Positions 20,375-29,148 of a DNA stretch of 64,000 nt are shown piece by piece; the stretch's first letter is position 1, and the number at the start of each line of letters is the position of its first letter. A model generated the notes under the pieces. It did no database searches. It had not been told where the DNA came from and worked only from the letters and a program-made list of their open reading frames with translations. Origin of the DNA: Deinococcus sp. Leaf326 (lineage in GTDB: Bacteria > Deinococcota > Deinococci > Deinococcales > Deinococcaceae); NCBI RefSeq assembly GCF_001424185.1, contig NZ_LMOM01000076.1, forward strand, positions 147,060 to 211,059, read 5' to 3'. A program made the position numbers and the translations under genes.

Positions 20375-22246
20375 ATGAGACGTTCGACCCTCGGCTTGGC
20401 GGCCTTCCTCTGGCTGATGCTGGCCGGTGCAGGGGTGGCGGCCCAGTTTCTGTCCACGCGAACCCGGCTGACGGAGACCTTCGGAACCGACGCGCGCATC
20501 CTGCACCGCGTGCTTTCGCAGCGGATGGAGCAGCAGGAAGCTGTGCTCAACGCCCTGGACGCTCTGGAACGTCAGGGTGTGGGCGCGGCGGCACTGGGGA
20601 CATATGTGGACACCCTGGTACGCCCCTACCCGCAGGTGGTGGCGGCCGAGCGGTGTTCGGCGACGGGCTGTCAGGTACTGGGCACCCCTGCCGAACGCCC
20701 CCCGGTTCTGGCCTCCGCACGTTCCGGCCGGCCGGCGGCGCAGTGGCCAGAGGGCGGCGGGCCCCTCTACGCCCTCTCCCGCAACAACGTGCGGGTCTGG
20801 GTTGATGCCGGGCGGCTGACCGGGGCCCTGGACAGCAGCGCCGCTCCCCTGACCTATGAGCTCCTCCGGCCGGGCACAGGAACGCTGGTCGTGGCGCATG
20901 GGGCCCAGGCCGCCGAGACGTTCACGACGCTCCGGGTGGAGAAGGTCCTGGGGACGGCCCTGCAGCCTCTGCCCATCCGCATCTCGCGGGGGGTGCCGTG
21001 GAGCGCCTGGCCCTGGGTGGGCGCAGCGCTGTGGACGATACTCACTGCGGGGCTGGGCGTGCTGATTTTCCGGCTCCTGGAAAGCCGGCGCGCCGCGCAG
21101 CGCGCGCTGCTGGACGAGCGGGCTCGGGCGGACGGGGTGGTGCAGGCCGCCTCCGAGGCCATCGTGGCGCTGGACGGGGCCCACCGGGTGACGCTGGCGA
21201 ATCCGGCCGCGCGCGCCGCGCTGGCCCACGCCCTGCCGCCGGGCACCGACCTGCGCGCCGTGGTCACGTTCCACGCTACGCTCTCGCAGGCGCCGTTCGA
21301 CGCGGCGTCTTTCTGGAACAGCGCCCGGCCTACCGCCCTGCCCGAGGGGCTGGCCCTGCTGCGCGCCGGGGCCGAAGGCCAGGAGACGGTGCCCGTCGAG
21401 GGCTCGCTGGCGCCCCTGCTCGGCGTGGGAGGCGACTTGCGGGGCCGCGTGCTCATCCTGCGCGAAGTGGGGCCGCTCCAGCGACGCCTGCTCGAACATC
21501 TGGAGGAAGGAGAGCGGCGCGTGCGCGAGCATGAGGAGATGCTGGCCCACGTCTCGCGGCTCTCCACCCTGGGCGAGATGAGCGCCGGCCTGGCTCACGA
21601 GCTGAACCAGCCCCTGACGGCCATCGTCAGTTACGGACAGGCTGCGGCGCGGCTTCTCGACGACCCCGAACCCGACCTGGCGCGGGTACGGCACGCCGTC
21701 GGCGCCTCGGTTACGCAGGCCGGGCGGGCGGCGCAGATCATCGTTCAGCTGCGCCAGTGGGTGCGCCGCGCGCCCAGTCAGAGCTGCCCCACCGATCTGG
21801 TGCAGGCCGCTTCGAACGTGCTGACCCTGTGCCGCGCCGACCTGAACCGGTTGGGCGTGCGCGTCGTCACGGCCTATGCCGACGCGCCTCTGGTCAGGGC
21901 TGACCCGGTCCAGCTTGAACAGATCATCCTGAACCTGCTGCGCAACGCGCTGGAGGCCGTGCAGGACACTCCCGATCCCGTCATCGAACTGAGCGTCGCG
22001 CTGGAGGGGGGAGACTGGACCCTGAGGGTGCGCGACAACGGCCCCGGCATCGCCCCAGAGGTCGCTCCACGTCTGTTCGCGCCGTTTACCACCAGCAAGG
22101 CGGGCGGCCTGGGCCTGGGGCTGAGCCTGTCGCAGACGCTCTCGCAGGGTCTGGGGGGCGACCTGAGCGGCGCGAACGCTCCTGCGGGCGGCGCGGTCTT
22201 CACGCTCAGGCTGCCGCGCCTGGTCTGGGAGGCAGCCAGTGATTGA
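20375..22246 (+). CDS. Membrane sensor histidine kinase (FixL/DctB-like core)
   Basis: 623 residues. A first helix at about 8-25, an extracytoplasmic domain of about 180 residues and a second helix (about 211-234) form the sensor. A divergent PAS domain follows (250-370) and then the kinase core: H-box GLAHELNQPLTAI with His408, NLLRNALEAVQD, VRDNGPGI and GLGLGLSLSQTL. The HELNQPL box is characteristic of FixL/DctB kinases. ATG at 20375 starts right before the first helix. The stop overlaps the response-regulator gene, so the two are coupled partners. Confidence 0.92.
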   Translation: MRRSTLGLAAFLWLMLAGAGVAAQFLSTRTRLTETFGTDARILHRVLSQRMEQQEAVLNALDALERQGVGAAALGTYVDTLVRPYPQVVAAERCSATGCQVLGTPAERPPVLASARSGRPAAQWPEGGGPLYALSRNNVRVWVDAGRLTGALDSSAAPLTYELLRPGTGTLVVAHGAQAAETFTTLRVEKVLGTALQPLPIRISRGVPWSAWPWVGAALWTILTAGLGVLIFRLLESRRAAQRALLDERARADGVVQAASEAIVALDGAHRVTLANPAARAALAHALPPGTDLRAVVTFHATLSQAPFDAASFWNSARPTALPEGLALLRAGAEGQETVPVEGSLAPLLGVGGDLRGRVLILREVGPLQRRLLEHLEEGERRVREHEEMLAHVSRLSTLGEMSAGLAHELNQPLTAIVSYGQAAARLLDDPEPDLARVRHAVGASVTQAGRAAQIIVQLRQWVRRAPSQSCPTDLVQAASNVLTLCRADLNRLGVRVVTAYADAPLVRADPVQLEQIILNLLRNALEAVQDTPDPVIELSVALEGGDWTLRVRDNGPGIAPEVAPRLFAPFTTSKAGGLGLGLSLSQTLSQGLGGDLSGANAPAGGAVFTLRLPRLVWEAASD

Positions 22247-22880
22247 ACCGGCCCTGCCCCTGGAGCCCACGGTCTATCTGGTCGACGACGACGATGCGGT
22301 CCGGGACGCGCTGGGCTTCCTGCTGAGCACGGTCGGCCTGAACGTGCGCCCGTTCGCCGACGGACTGGCCCTGGAACGCGCCCTGAACGCCGAGGGACCG
22401 CCGGCCATCGGCTGCCTGCTGCTCGATGTCCGGATGCCACATATCAGCGGCCTGCAACTGCAACTGCGCCTTCAGGAGCGCGGGGTGGACCTGCCCGTGA
22501 TCCTGCTGACCGGGCACGCCGATGTGGACCTGTGTCGCCGGGCGTTTCGCCAGGGGGCCGCCGACTTCCTGAGCAAACCGGTGGACGAAACCGAACTGCT
22601 CGAAGCGGTGCAACGCGCCGTGCGCCAGCACTTGCGGGTCCGCCGGCGCCGCGCGGCAGGTGGGCAGGCCCGTGAGCGCCTGTCCCGCCTCACTGCCCGC
22701 GAGCACGACGTCCTGCGCGGGATTCTGGACGGCCAGACGAGCAAACAGACCGCCCGGACCCTGGACATTTCCGCGCGTACCGTGGAGACCCACCGCGCCA
22801 GCCTGTTCGCCAAACTAGAAGCCGAGTCGCTGGCCGAGGTCATCCGGCTGGCCCTGGAGGGCGCCGAGGACGGGGCCTAG
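22239..22880 (+). CDS. FixJ-family response regulator
   Basis: 213 residues. Receiver domain 10-125 with phospho-acceptor Asp63 (LLLDVRMP), Thr91 and Lys113 (FLSKPVDE), and a C-terminal LuxR/FixJ helix-turn-helix (LTAREHDVLRGILDGQTSKQTARTL, 152-176). It starts with GTG overlapping the kinase stop by 8 bp. It probably activates genes nearby, plausibly the secreted HbpS-like gene 118 bp downstream. Confidence 0.92.
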   Translation: MIEPALPLEPTVYLVDDDDAVRDALGFLLSTVGLNVRPFADGLALERALNAEGPPAIGCLLLDVRMPHISGLQLQLRLQERGVDLPVILLTGHADVDLCRRAFRQGAADFLSKPVDETELLEAVQRAVRQHLRVRRRRAAGGQARERLSRLTAREHDVLRGILDGQTSKQTARTLDISARTVETHRASLFAKLEAESLAEVIRLALEGAEDGA

Positions 22881-22998
22881 GCCGCTGGTGCGGGGAACCT
22901 CTTCTCCGCGCGGACCCGCCGGCCTCCGTAAAACTACGGAGTGCCCCCGCGAACTGCCCGGATACCGTCGCCGCTCCCCCCAGGCGCAGGATGACGTC

Positions 22999-23502
22999 AT
23001 GAAAAAGCCGCTGACCGCCCTGTTGACCGTGACCGCCGTTTCGCTCGCTGCCGCGCAGACCGCACCCGCGCCGATCACACTGGCGACCACCCCGACCGTC
23101 TCCCCGGCCAGCCTGAGCCTGAGTGCGGCCAGCCGAATCGCCGCACAGGCGGTCGGCAACTGCGCGCAGCTCGGCTACAACGTCAGCGTCACCGTGGTGG
23201 ACCGCAGCGGCGTGACCCTGGCCGTGGCCCGCTCCGAGAACGCGGGGCCGCACACCCTGGGGGCCAGCCTCGGCAAGGCCTTCACCAGCGCCAGCGCGCG
23301 CGCCCTGACGAGCGACATCGCCAAGAACCTGCCGAACAACCCCGGACTGGCCGACATCCCGGGCTACCTGGTACTGGCCGGCGGCGCGCCGATCCGTGTA
23401 GGTGGCGCCGTGGTAGGCGCGGTCGGAGTAGGCGGCGCCCCCAGCGGCCTGATCGACGAGAAGTGCGGCACCGACGCCGTGGCCCTGGTCCTGAGCCAGT
23501 AG
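22999..23502 (+). CDS. Secreted HbpS/GlcG-family protein
   Basis: 167 residues with a signal peptide ending near AAAQ (residue 20). The mature part (AQLGYNVSVTVVDRSGVTLAVARSENAG, then KAFTSASARALTS and GGAPIRVGGAVVGAVGVGGA) is the GlcG/HbpS fold, known from haem-binding HbpS of Streptomyces and from cob(I)alamin or diol-utilisation accessory proteins. It follows the two-component pair, as HbpS lies next to SenS/SenR in Streptomyces. Haem binding is inferred from family only. Confidence 0.85.
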   Translation: MKKPLTALLTVTAVSLAAAQTAPAPITLATTPTVSPASLSLSAASRIAAQAVGNCAQLGYNVSVTVVDRSGVTLAVARSENAGPHTLGASLGKAFTSASARALTSDIAKNLPNNPGLADIPGYLVLAGGAPIRVGGAVVGAVGVGGAPSGLIDEKCGTDAVALVLSQ

Positions 23503-23503
23503 G

Positions 23504-24247
23504 ATGATGGAGACGACGAAGCTGCCGGGGAGGGTGCGGCCCGGACTCGCCTTGCTCCTGCTGGGCAGCTTCGCGCTGCTCCCGGTCACGGGCTACGCGC
23601 AGGGGAGGACGGGAACCGTGGTCGACAGCGCCGAGCCACAAGCCCAGCTGAATGAGCGCCTCCTTCAGGCCGCCCGAAACGGCGACGCGAATCAGGTGCA
23701 GGCCTTGCTGAAGGCTGGAGCCTCGGCCGACGCCAGGGACGGCAATGGACGCACGGCGCTGACCTGGGCTGCGAAGGGAGATCATCCGGCGGTGGCCCGC
23801 ATCCTGATCGCGGCGGGCGCCGATCCCGACCTGCAGGACGACCAGCGCAACACTGCCCTGCTGGTCACGGGCGAAACGGGCAGTGTCGCCCTGTTGCGTG
23901 AGGTGCTCCGGGCTGGGCCCGATCTGACGCGCACCAACCGCTTTGGCGGTACGGCCCTGATCCCCGCGGCCGACCGGGGCCACCTGGCCTACGTGCGTGA
24001 ACTCCTGCAGACCACCGTGGTAGATGTGAACCACGTCAATAATCTGGGATGGACCACCCTGCTGGAAGCCGTGATCCTGGGCGACGGTGGCCCCACCCAC
24101 ACCGAGATCGTGCGCGAGCTGCTCGCGCACGGTGCGGACCGCCGGATCGCGGACCGCGACGGAGTGACGCCGCTGCAACATGCCCGGCAGCGAGGCTACG
24201 TGGAGATGGTGGCCCAGCTTCTCAAAGAGAGCCCAGGCTCCGTCTGA
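23504..24247 (+). CDS. Exported ankyrin-repeat protein
   Basis: 247 residues. A signal peptide (about 1-33, hydrophobic LALLLLGSFALLPVTG) is followed by five or so ankyrin repeats, for example LLQAARNGDANQVQALLKAG and GRTALTWAAKGDHPAVARIL. Such exported ankyrin proteins are protein-protein adaptors in the envelope; in other bacteria one is needed for catalase function. It begins 1 nt after the HbpS-like stop, so co-expression is likely. Confidence 0.85.
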   Translation: MMETTKLPGRVRPGLALLLLGSFALLPVTGYAQGRTGTVVDSAEPQAQLNERLLQAARNGDANQVQALLKAGASADARDGNGRTALTWAAKGDHPAVARILIAAGADPDLQDDQRNTALLVTGETGSVALLREVLRAGPDLTRTNRFGGTALIPAADRGHLAYVRELLQTTVVDVNHVNNLGWTTLLEAVILGDGGPTHTEIVRELLAHGADRRIADRDGVTPLQHARQRGYVEMVAQLLKESPGSV

Positions 24248-24418
24248 AGATCTGCCGGTTGCGCTCCTGCACAGGCGGCGGACGAGACGGCCTGGGCTGG
24301 CAGGTGACGCAGACAGAACCTTCCGTCGCCTTCCGCGCTGCGCGCCCGGCCGAGCCCGGCAGGCCCCGGCCGCCGGGTCAAGGATTCCCGGGGCATCCGG
24401 GCAGACGGATATGAAAAC

Positions 24419-25171
24419 ATGGCCATCACCATGAACAGTTCCCTCCGGTGTGTCTCTCTGCTCGCGCTTGCCGTCGCCCTCTCTCCCTTGGCCCCTGCGC
24501 AGACCGCTCCCTCGGCGCCTCTCATCAGTGTTCGTCAGGACGCCAAACTCGGCCCGATCCTCGTCGGTCCGGATGGCCGGACCCTCTACCTGTTCACCAA
24601 GGACGGCACCGGGCGCAGCAGTTGCACCGGGCTCTGCGCCGTGGCCTGGCCGCCGCTGACAGCCACCAAGCTGCCCGCGCGCCTCGCGGGCCTGAAGGGA
24701 CAGCTCAGCCTGATTCAGCGGGCGGACGGCGAGCCGCAGGTGGCCTACAACGGTATTCCCCTCTATTACTGGAAGGACGACACCAAGCCGGGCGACACCA
24801 CGGGGCAGGGCGTCATGAGCGTGTGGTTCGCCGTCAACCCGGCCCCCACCGTCCAGATGGGCCGTGCGGCCGCGCTGGGGAGCGTGCTGACTGGTTCGAA
24901 TGGAATGACTCTGTACACTTTCTCCAAGGATACGGCGGGAGTCAGTACCTGCGTGGGGGCCTGCGCCGTGAACTGGCCGCCGCTGCTGGTGGCCCAGCTG
25001 CCCACCCGGGGAATCGCCGTACGTGGGGGCCTGGCCACGCTGATCCGGCCGGACGGCAGCCGGCAGGTGACGTACCAGGACAAGCCTCTGTACTACTGGA
25101 AGGGGGATCTCAAACCTGGAGACGCGGCGGGCGAAGGCGTGATGAACGTGTGGAGCGCCGCACGGCCCTGA
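24419..25171 (+). CDS. Secreted-repeat protein (PF03640-type, two repeats)
   Basis: 250 residues with a signal peptide ending near LAPAQT. Two copies of a unit of about 110 residues are visible: LGPILVGPDGRTLYLFTKD with SCTGLCAVAWPPL, and LGSVLTGSNGMTLYTFSKD with CVGACAVNWPPL, each closing with PLYYWKxDxKPGD. Each unit has a conserved Cys pair. The family (secreted repeat of unknown function) has no established activity. The start is uncertain; an in-frame ATG at 24431 is also possible and neither has a clear ribosome-binding site. Confidence 0.85.
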   Translation: MAITMNSSLRCVSLLALAVALSPLAPAQTAPSAPLISVRQDAKLGPILVGPDGRTLYLFTKDGTGRSSCTGLCAVAWPPLTATKLPARLAGLKGQLSLIQRADGEPQVAYNGIPLYYWKDDTKPGDTTGQGVMSVWFAVNPAPTVQMGRAAALGSVLTGSNGMTLYTFSKDTAGVSTCVGACAVNWPPLLVAQLPTRGIAVRGGLATLIRPDGSRQVTYQDKPLYYWKGDLKPGDAAGEGVMNVWSAARP

Positions 25172-25403
25172 GCCGGACCAGAGGACCGGCCAGAACCGAA
25201 TTCTTTCCGCAAGTTCAGGAGTGCCGTTGCTTGGCAGCACTCGCGTGATCCTGGAAGAGAGAATGCCGAGGGCCATCAGGCAGCTGGAGCGTGAGCAGGG
25301 ACAGAGGGAGACGGGCCTATTCCGTCTCCCTTCTGCTGTGTCTAGAGCCGCCCGAGGCCTTTCTGGGCCCCTGGTCAGTTCACTCTTTGACCATTTTCAC
25401 TAT

Positions 25404-25432
25404 TGCAAGCTTAAAAGCATTAGAGTCTTGCA
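25404..25432. promoter_or_regulatory. Possible operator in the promoter of the MarR-MFS operon
   Basis: TGCAAG (25404-25409) and CTTGCA (25427-25432) form an inverted repeat just before the MarR start, around a TTAAAA -10-like element; TTGACC (25387-25392) is a matching -35 at 18 nt. Autorepression by the MarR protein would be typical. Confidence 0.45.
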
Positions 25433-25435
25433 GTT

Positions 25436-26044
25436 ATGAAGAGAGAGCAGCCTCCCGATCCCCTGACCCCTCTCCCTCCTGATTCTGGGCTTCCCGGCGG
25501 CCCGGACGAAGAGAACCGCGACTTGGCCAAGGACCTGGGACGCGCCTTGAAACGCTACCAGTCCTATGTCAGTGCTTGTACGCAGCGTATGGCCCAGGAG
25601 GACAGCAGCGATATGAGCCTGTCGGCTCGGCAGATCGGGGTGCTCTTTCAGCTGCGGGCGCGCGGCACCCAGAACGTCTCGGCTCTGGCCAGGTCCGTGA
25701 ATCTCACGCTGTCCGCTACCAGTCACCTTCTCGAACGCCTCGTCCAGCACGGCCTCATCGTCCGCGGTGAAGACCCGGACAACCGCCGGCAGAAGAGAAT
25801 CGCCCTGACGGCGCAGGGTCTGGAACTGCTGAGCCGGCTGGAACAGGACGCGGTCCACGCCTATACCCTGCTGCTCCTGCACGCCCCAGCCGAAGTCCTG
25901 CGCGACTTGCAGGGCTGCCTGCACCGGCTCGACCACTACCTGCCGTCCACCCCCGGCGAATTCGCGGCCCAGGTCCACGGCGCCCCCTGCGCCGACCCGC
26001 CCTGCATCTCCGCCCTTTCCCCTTCTTCCGAGGACCATCCATGA
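25436..26044 (+). CDS. MarR-family transcriptional regulator
   Basis: 202 residues. The winged helix spans about 60-130 (SARQIGVLFQLRARGTQNVSALARSVNLTLSATSHLLERL, then GLIVRGEDPDNRRQKRIALTAQG, the typical MarR wing). Long proline-rich N-terminus and a Cys-containing tail (CADPPC). The ATGA overlap with the DHA2 transporter gene indicates it controls that exporter. Confidence 0.9.
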   Translation: MKREQPPDPLTPLPPDSGLPGGPDEENRDLAKDLGRALKRYQSYVSACTQRMAQEDSSDMSLSARQIGVLFQLRARGTQNVSALARSVNLTLSATSHLLERLVQHGLIVRGEDPDNRRQKRIALTAQGLELLSRLEQDAVHAYTLLLLHAPAEVLRDLQGCLHRLDHYLPSTPGEFAAQVHGAPCADPPCISALSPSSEDHP

Positions 26045-27945
26045 CCCAGACTCCCCCTTCCGGCGTAACCGGGCAGCACATCAACTACGCTGAAACCCTC
26101 GACCTGCGCACCAAACAGCTCATCGTGGCCGGCGTCCTGCTGGGTCTCTTCCTCTCGGCGCTCGATCAGACCATCGTTTCCACGGCGCTTCCCCGGATCG
26201 CCCGTGAACTCGACGGCCTGAGCCTCTACTCGTGGGTCACGACCGCCTACCTGCTCACCAGCAGCGCGATGGTGCCCATCTACGGCAAGCTCTCGGACTT
26301 GTACGGCCGCAAACCGATCCTGATGATCGGGATCGTCATCTTCCTGCTCGGCTCGGCGCTGTGCGGTCTGTCGGGCGAGCCTTTCCTGGGCAATCTCTTC
26401 GGCGGCGGCATGATGCAGCTCGTCGTGTTCCGGGGCGTGCAGGGCATCGGCGCGGCGGCGCTGGCCTCGGTGGCCTTCGCCATCGTGGCGGACATCTTCG
26501 CGCCGCGCGACCGCGCCCGCTACCAGGGCCTGTTCGGCGCGGTGTTCGGGCTGAGCAGCGTCATCGGCCCCCTGCTGGGCGGGTTCCTGACCGACAGCCT
26601 GAGCTGGCGCTGGGTCTTCTACGTCAATCTGCCGCTGGGCCTGATCGCCCTGGCGTTCATCTTCGCCAAGATGCCCCGGCTGGCCAGCGGTCTCAAGGCC
26701 AAAGTGGACTACCTGGGCGCGGCGCTCATCATCGTGTTCACGGTTCCGCTGCTGCTGGCCCTTACCTGGGGAGCGGACGGCAACTACGCCTGGGGCAGCC
26801 CGCAGCTGCTCGGCCTCTTCGCCCTCTCGGCGGTCGCGCTCGTCGGCTTCCTATTCGCGGAGTCGCGTCATCCGAGCCCCATCGTGCCGCTCGGCCTGTT
26901 TCGCAACCGCACCTTCACCTGGGTGATGATCTCGCGCTTCCTGGTAGGCGCAGGCTTCCTGGGCGCGATTCTCTTCCTGACCCTCTTCCTCGTGAACGTC
27001 CGGGGCTTCAGCGCTACCGGTGCGGGTACGGCCACCATCCCGCTCACCATCGGTTTCATCATCGGCGCGCAGAGCGCGGGTCTGATCGCCGCGCGTATCG
27101 GGCGTTACAAGTGGCTCATCGTGGGCGCGCTCAGTGTGGCCACCGTGGCCTTCATCTGGCTTTCGACCATCACCGCCGATACGCCGTACGCGCTGCTGGC
27201 CGCGCGCATGGTGCTCGTGGGCCTGGGCCTGGGGCCGACCGTCTCGCTGTTCACCCTCGCCGCGCAGAACGCCGTCTCGCGTCAGGAGATCGGGGTCGCC
27301 ACCAGCAGCGGCACCTTCTTTCAGCAGATGGGCGGCACCATCGGTGTGGCCCTGTTCGGCGCGGTGCTGACCTCGGCGCTCGGCTCGCAGTTCAAGACCA
27401 ACTTTGCGGAAGTGGTCCGCGACGCCCCCCCCCAGCTCCAGAGCCAGTTGCAGACCCTCCAGGGCGGCAGCGGCGGCGCCCAGGGCGGACAGGCCTTCGA
27501 CGCGGTGGCGGCCAAGCAGAAGGCCGAGGCCGGCATCAAGGCCGGATTCGCGGAGCAGTACCAGGCCATCGAAACGGCCGTCAGGAGCGGTGACCCGGCC
27601 CAGTTCGCGGCCCTGAAGCAGAACCCGCAGCTGCCCGCCGCCCTGCGCAGCGGTCTGGCCGGGGTGCCGGACCAGGCCGTGCAGTCCCCGGCCGGTCAGA
27701 CCCAGATCCTGACTAGCGTCCGCCAGAGCTTCGACACGGCGCAGGCCGAGGCCATCACCCAGACCGACCGGTCCCTCGACGGGGTGGGCCGCGCGATCAA
27801 GGTGAGCTTCGCCAACAGCGTGGCGCGTATCTACGCAGTCGGCATCTTCGTGATCGCGCTGGCGCTTATCGCCGCGCTGTTCATTCCTGACCGCCGTCTG
27901 GACGGCCGTGGTCCCCAGACCGCGCCTGCGATGGACGCCCACTGA
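26041..27945 (+). CDS. MFS transporter, DHA2 (EmrB/QacA, 14-helix) family
   Basis: 634 residues. LFLSALDQTIVSTALPRIARELDG is the DHA2 motif in helix 1, and LYGRKPILMIG the motif A loop. Fourteen helices are expected; an unusually long Ala/Gln-rich extracytoplasmic segment of about 150 residues (roughly 455-600) lies before the last helix. It should export drugs or other lipophilic compounds using the proton gradient, under control of the coupled MarR gene. Confidence 0.92.
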   Translation: MTQTPPSGVTGQHINYAETLDLRTKQLIVAGVLLGLFLSALDQTIVSTALPRIARELDGLSLYSWVTTAYLLTSSAMVPIYGKLSDLYGRKPILMIGIVIFLLGSALCGLSGEPFLGNLFGGGMMQLVVFRGVQGIGAAALASVAFAIVADIFAPRDRARYQGLFGAVFGLSSVIGPLLGGFLTDSLSWRWVFYVNLPLGLIALAFIFAKMPRLASGLKAKVDYLGAALIIVFTVPLLLALTWGADGNYAWGSPQLLGLFALSAVALVGFLFAESRHPSPIVPLGLFRNRTFTWVMISRFLVGAGFLGAILFLTLFLVNVRGFSATGAGTATIPLTIGFIIGAQSAGLIAARIGRYKWLIVGALSVATVAFIWLSTITADTPYALLAARMVLVGLGLGPTVSLFTLAAQNAVSRQEIGVATSSGTFFQQMGGTIGVALFGAVLTSALGSQFKTNFAEVVRDAPPQLQSQLQTLQGGSGGAQGGQAFDAVAAKQKAEAGIKAGFAEQYQAIETAVRSGDPAQFAALKQNPQLPAALRSGLAGVPDQAVQSPAGQTQILTSVRQSFDTAQAEAITQTDRSLDGVGRAIKVSFANSVARIYAVGIFVIALALIAALFIPDRRLDGRGPQTAPAMDAH

Positions 27946-27993
27946 GCATGTTCCTGGGCCTGCACGGGTAGGCTCGGGGAAAAACCGCAGAAA

Positions 27994-28025
27994 AAGGCGA
28001 CGCTTCTACGCGTCGCCTTCTTTTA
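27994..28025 (+). terminator. Rho-independent terminator of the MarR-MFS operon
   Basis: AAGGCGACGC and its perfect complement (27994-28003 with 28010-28019) around a 6-nt loop, followed by CTTTTAT, 49 nt after the transporter stop. Confidence 0.9.
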
Positions 28026-28340
28026 TGGATAGTCACCCCGCCAAACGGCGAGAGTTCCCGGCGCGGGACGCTGGGCTGCCTCAAGCCCCAGATCCTTCCC
28101 GGCCGTCCCCAGAGAAAGGCCAGATCCAGCCCGATACGGTTTGGAGCAGGTGGTGGATTCCGTTTCTCCAGCTGTACCTGATGCTTCCAGCGCGGCGCGG
28201 CCGGAGCGTGATCTTCATTCGGGCACTCGCCGAACGCTGCCGTCATCAGGTACAGGTCGGCAGCGTTGGCGCCGAGAACAACCTGAAGCGGCGGCATTGT
28301 CCCCGTGTGAACGCCGGTTCGCGCAGAAGATGAACGGGAG
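28026..28340. other. Intergenic, no gene supported
   Basis: 315 bp between the terminator and the convergent response-regulator gene. Open frames exist on both strands but none has a ribosome-binding site or recognisable family. Confidence 0.4.
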
Positions 28341-28775
28341 TCAGAGCTGGACTTGAGGTTGCGCGCTGTAGCGGAAACGGTTGCCACTCCAGTACGTGAT
28401 GAAGGCCTCGACCTGCTCGAGAAAGACGTTGAACTGCGGGGATTTGACGAGGTAGGAGCTGGCCTGCAGGGTGTAGGCCGCCCGGATGTCCTCGCTGGAC
28501 TGGGACGTGGAGAGCATCACGACGGGAATATGCGCGAGTTCCGGGTCGTGCTTCATGATGGCGAGCACCTCGAATCCGGTCATGGTGGGCATGTTGATGT
28601 CCAGGAGCAGGACATCCGGCAACTGGCCATGATGCCGGTGCATGTACTCCAGGGCGGCAGCGCCGCTCTCGCAGAGGGTCAGGTCGACAGTCAGCTCATG
28701 GGTTGCGAACACCTCCTGGGCCAGGAAGCGGTCGGCGGCACTGTCGTCGACGAGAAGAACACGCAGAAGCGGCAT
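28341..28775 (-). CDS. CheY-like single-domain response regulator (Rcp1 type)
   Basis: 144 residues. VLLVDDSAADRFLAQE, the phospho-acceptor in VLLLDINMPTMTGFEVL, VVMLSTSQS and SSYLVKSPQF (conserved Lys followed by Ser/Pro) place it with the Rcp1/CheY-like regulators often paired with phytochrome-type kinases. There is no output domain. ATG at 28775 is chosen over the adjacent ATG at 28778 because TACCCT stands exactly 6 nt upstream. It may partner the orphan GAF/PAS kinase at 822, but that is speculation. Confidence 0.88.
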   Translation of the reverse strand: MPLLRVLLVDDSAADRFLAQEVFATHELTVDLTLCESGAAALEYMHRHHGQLPDVLLLDINMPTMTGFEVLAIMKHDPELAHIPVVMLSTSQSSEDIRAAYTLQASSYLVKSPQFNVFLEQVEAFITYWSGNRFRYSAQPQVQL

Positions 28776-28781
28776 CATCTC

Positions 28782-28787
28782 AGGGTA
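28782..28787 (-). promoter_or_regulatory. Leaderless -10 box (TACCCT) of the CheY-like gene
   Basis: TACCCT on the minus strand ends 6 nt before the ATG at 28775, with no Shine-Dalgarno. Confidence 0.5.
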
Positions 28788-28830
28788 GCGCAGGTGGGCG
28801 GTGTGTTTCGCGCAGAAACTTCTCTTCTGA

Positions 28831-28847
28831 CCGTGGGAGTGTCTCCC
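28831..28847. promoter_or_regulatory. Palindrome between divergent leaderless promoters
   Basis: GTGGGAG and CTCCCAC with a 3-nt centre, flanked by GACC and GGTC, lie midway between the two divergent leaderless -10 boxes (28782-28787 and 28875-28880), a position suited to a shared operator. Confidence 0.4.
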
Positions 28848-28874
28848 ACAAGGACGGTCCGTGCGGCAAGGGTG

Positions 28875-28880
28875 TATGTT
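28875..28880 (+). promoter_or_regulatory. Leaderless -10 box (TATGTT) of the small gene at 28887
   Basis: TATGTT ends 6 nt before the ATG at 28887, matching the geometry of the other leaderless genes here. Confidence 0.5.
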
Positions 28881-28886
28881 GAGGCC

Positions 28887-29117
28887 ATGCCGAAGGTGTA
28901 CGCGCAGGCGACGCATATCCAGACCGACATCCGAACGCAGGCGTTGGGACCGTTCGAAACCGATCAGGAGGCGTGGGAGGCCGTGGCACGGGCAGAAGGC
29001 CGGGCATTGACCTGGGAGCGGACCAAGCGCGGCCACATGGTCAGTACCGAGACCACGCGCTGGGTCACCGAGACCCAGTTCAGGTCCCCAGAGGGCGTGT
29101 CCTGTTCGGAAGATTGA
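28887..29117 (+). CDS. Small hypothetical protein
   Basis: 76 residues, charged and Thr-rich (QTDIRTQALGPFETDQEAWEAVARAEGRA, then TTRWVTETQF). No recognised family, signal peptide or membrane segment. It is supported by a TATGTT leaderless box upstream and a terminator-like hairpin 3 nt after its stop. It is divergent from the CheY-like gene. Confidence 0.6.
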   Translation: MPKVYAQATHIQTDIRTQALGPFETDQEAWEAVARAEGRALTWERTKRGHMVSTETTRWVTETQFRSPEGVSCSED

Positions 29118-29120
29118 CGA

Positions 29121-29148
29121 CAGAGATGCAGACTTTTCTGCACCTCTG
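29121..29148 (+). terminator. Terminator-like hairpin after the small gene
   Basis: Arms of 12 nt (29121-29132 and 29137-29148) pair at 11 of 12 positions around a CTTT loop, directly after the stop at 29117. No strong T tail. Confidence 0.5.

Noticed and set aside
28026..28340. Small genes between the MFS terminator and the CheY-like gene
   Set aside because: Frames on both strands lack ribosome-binding sites and family features.
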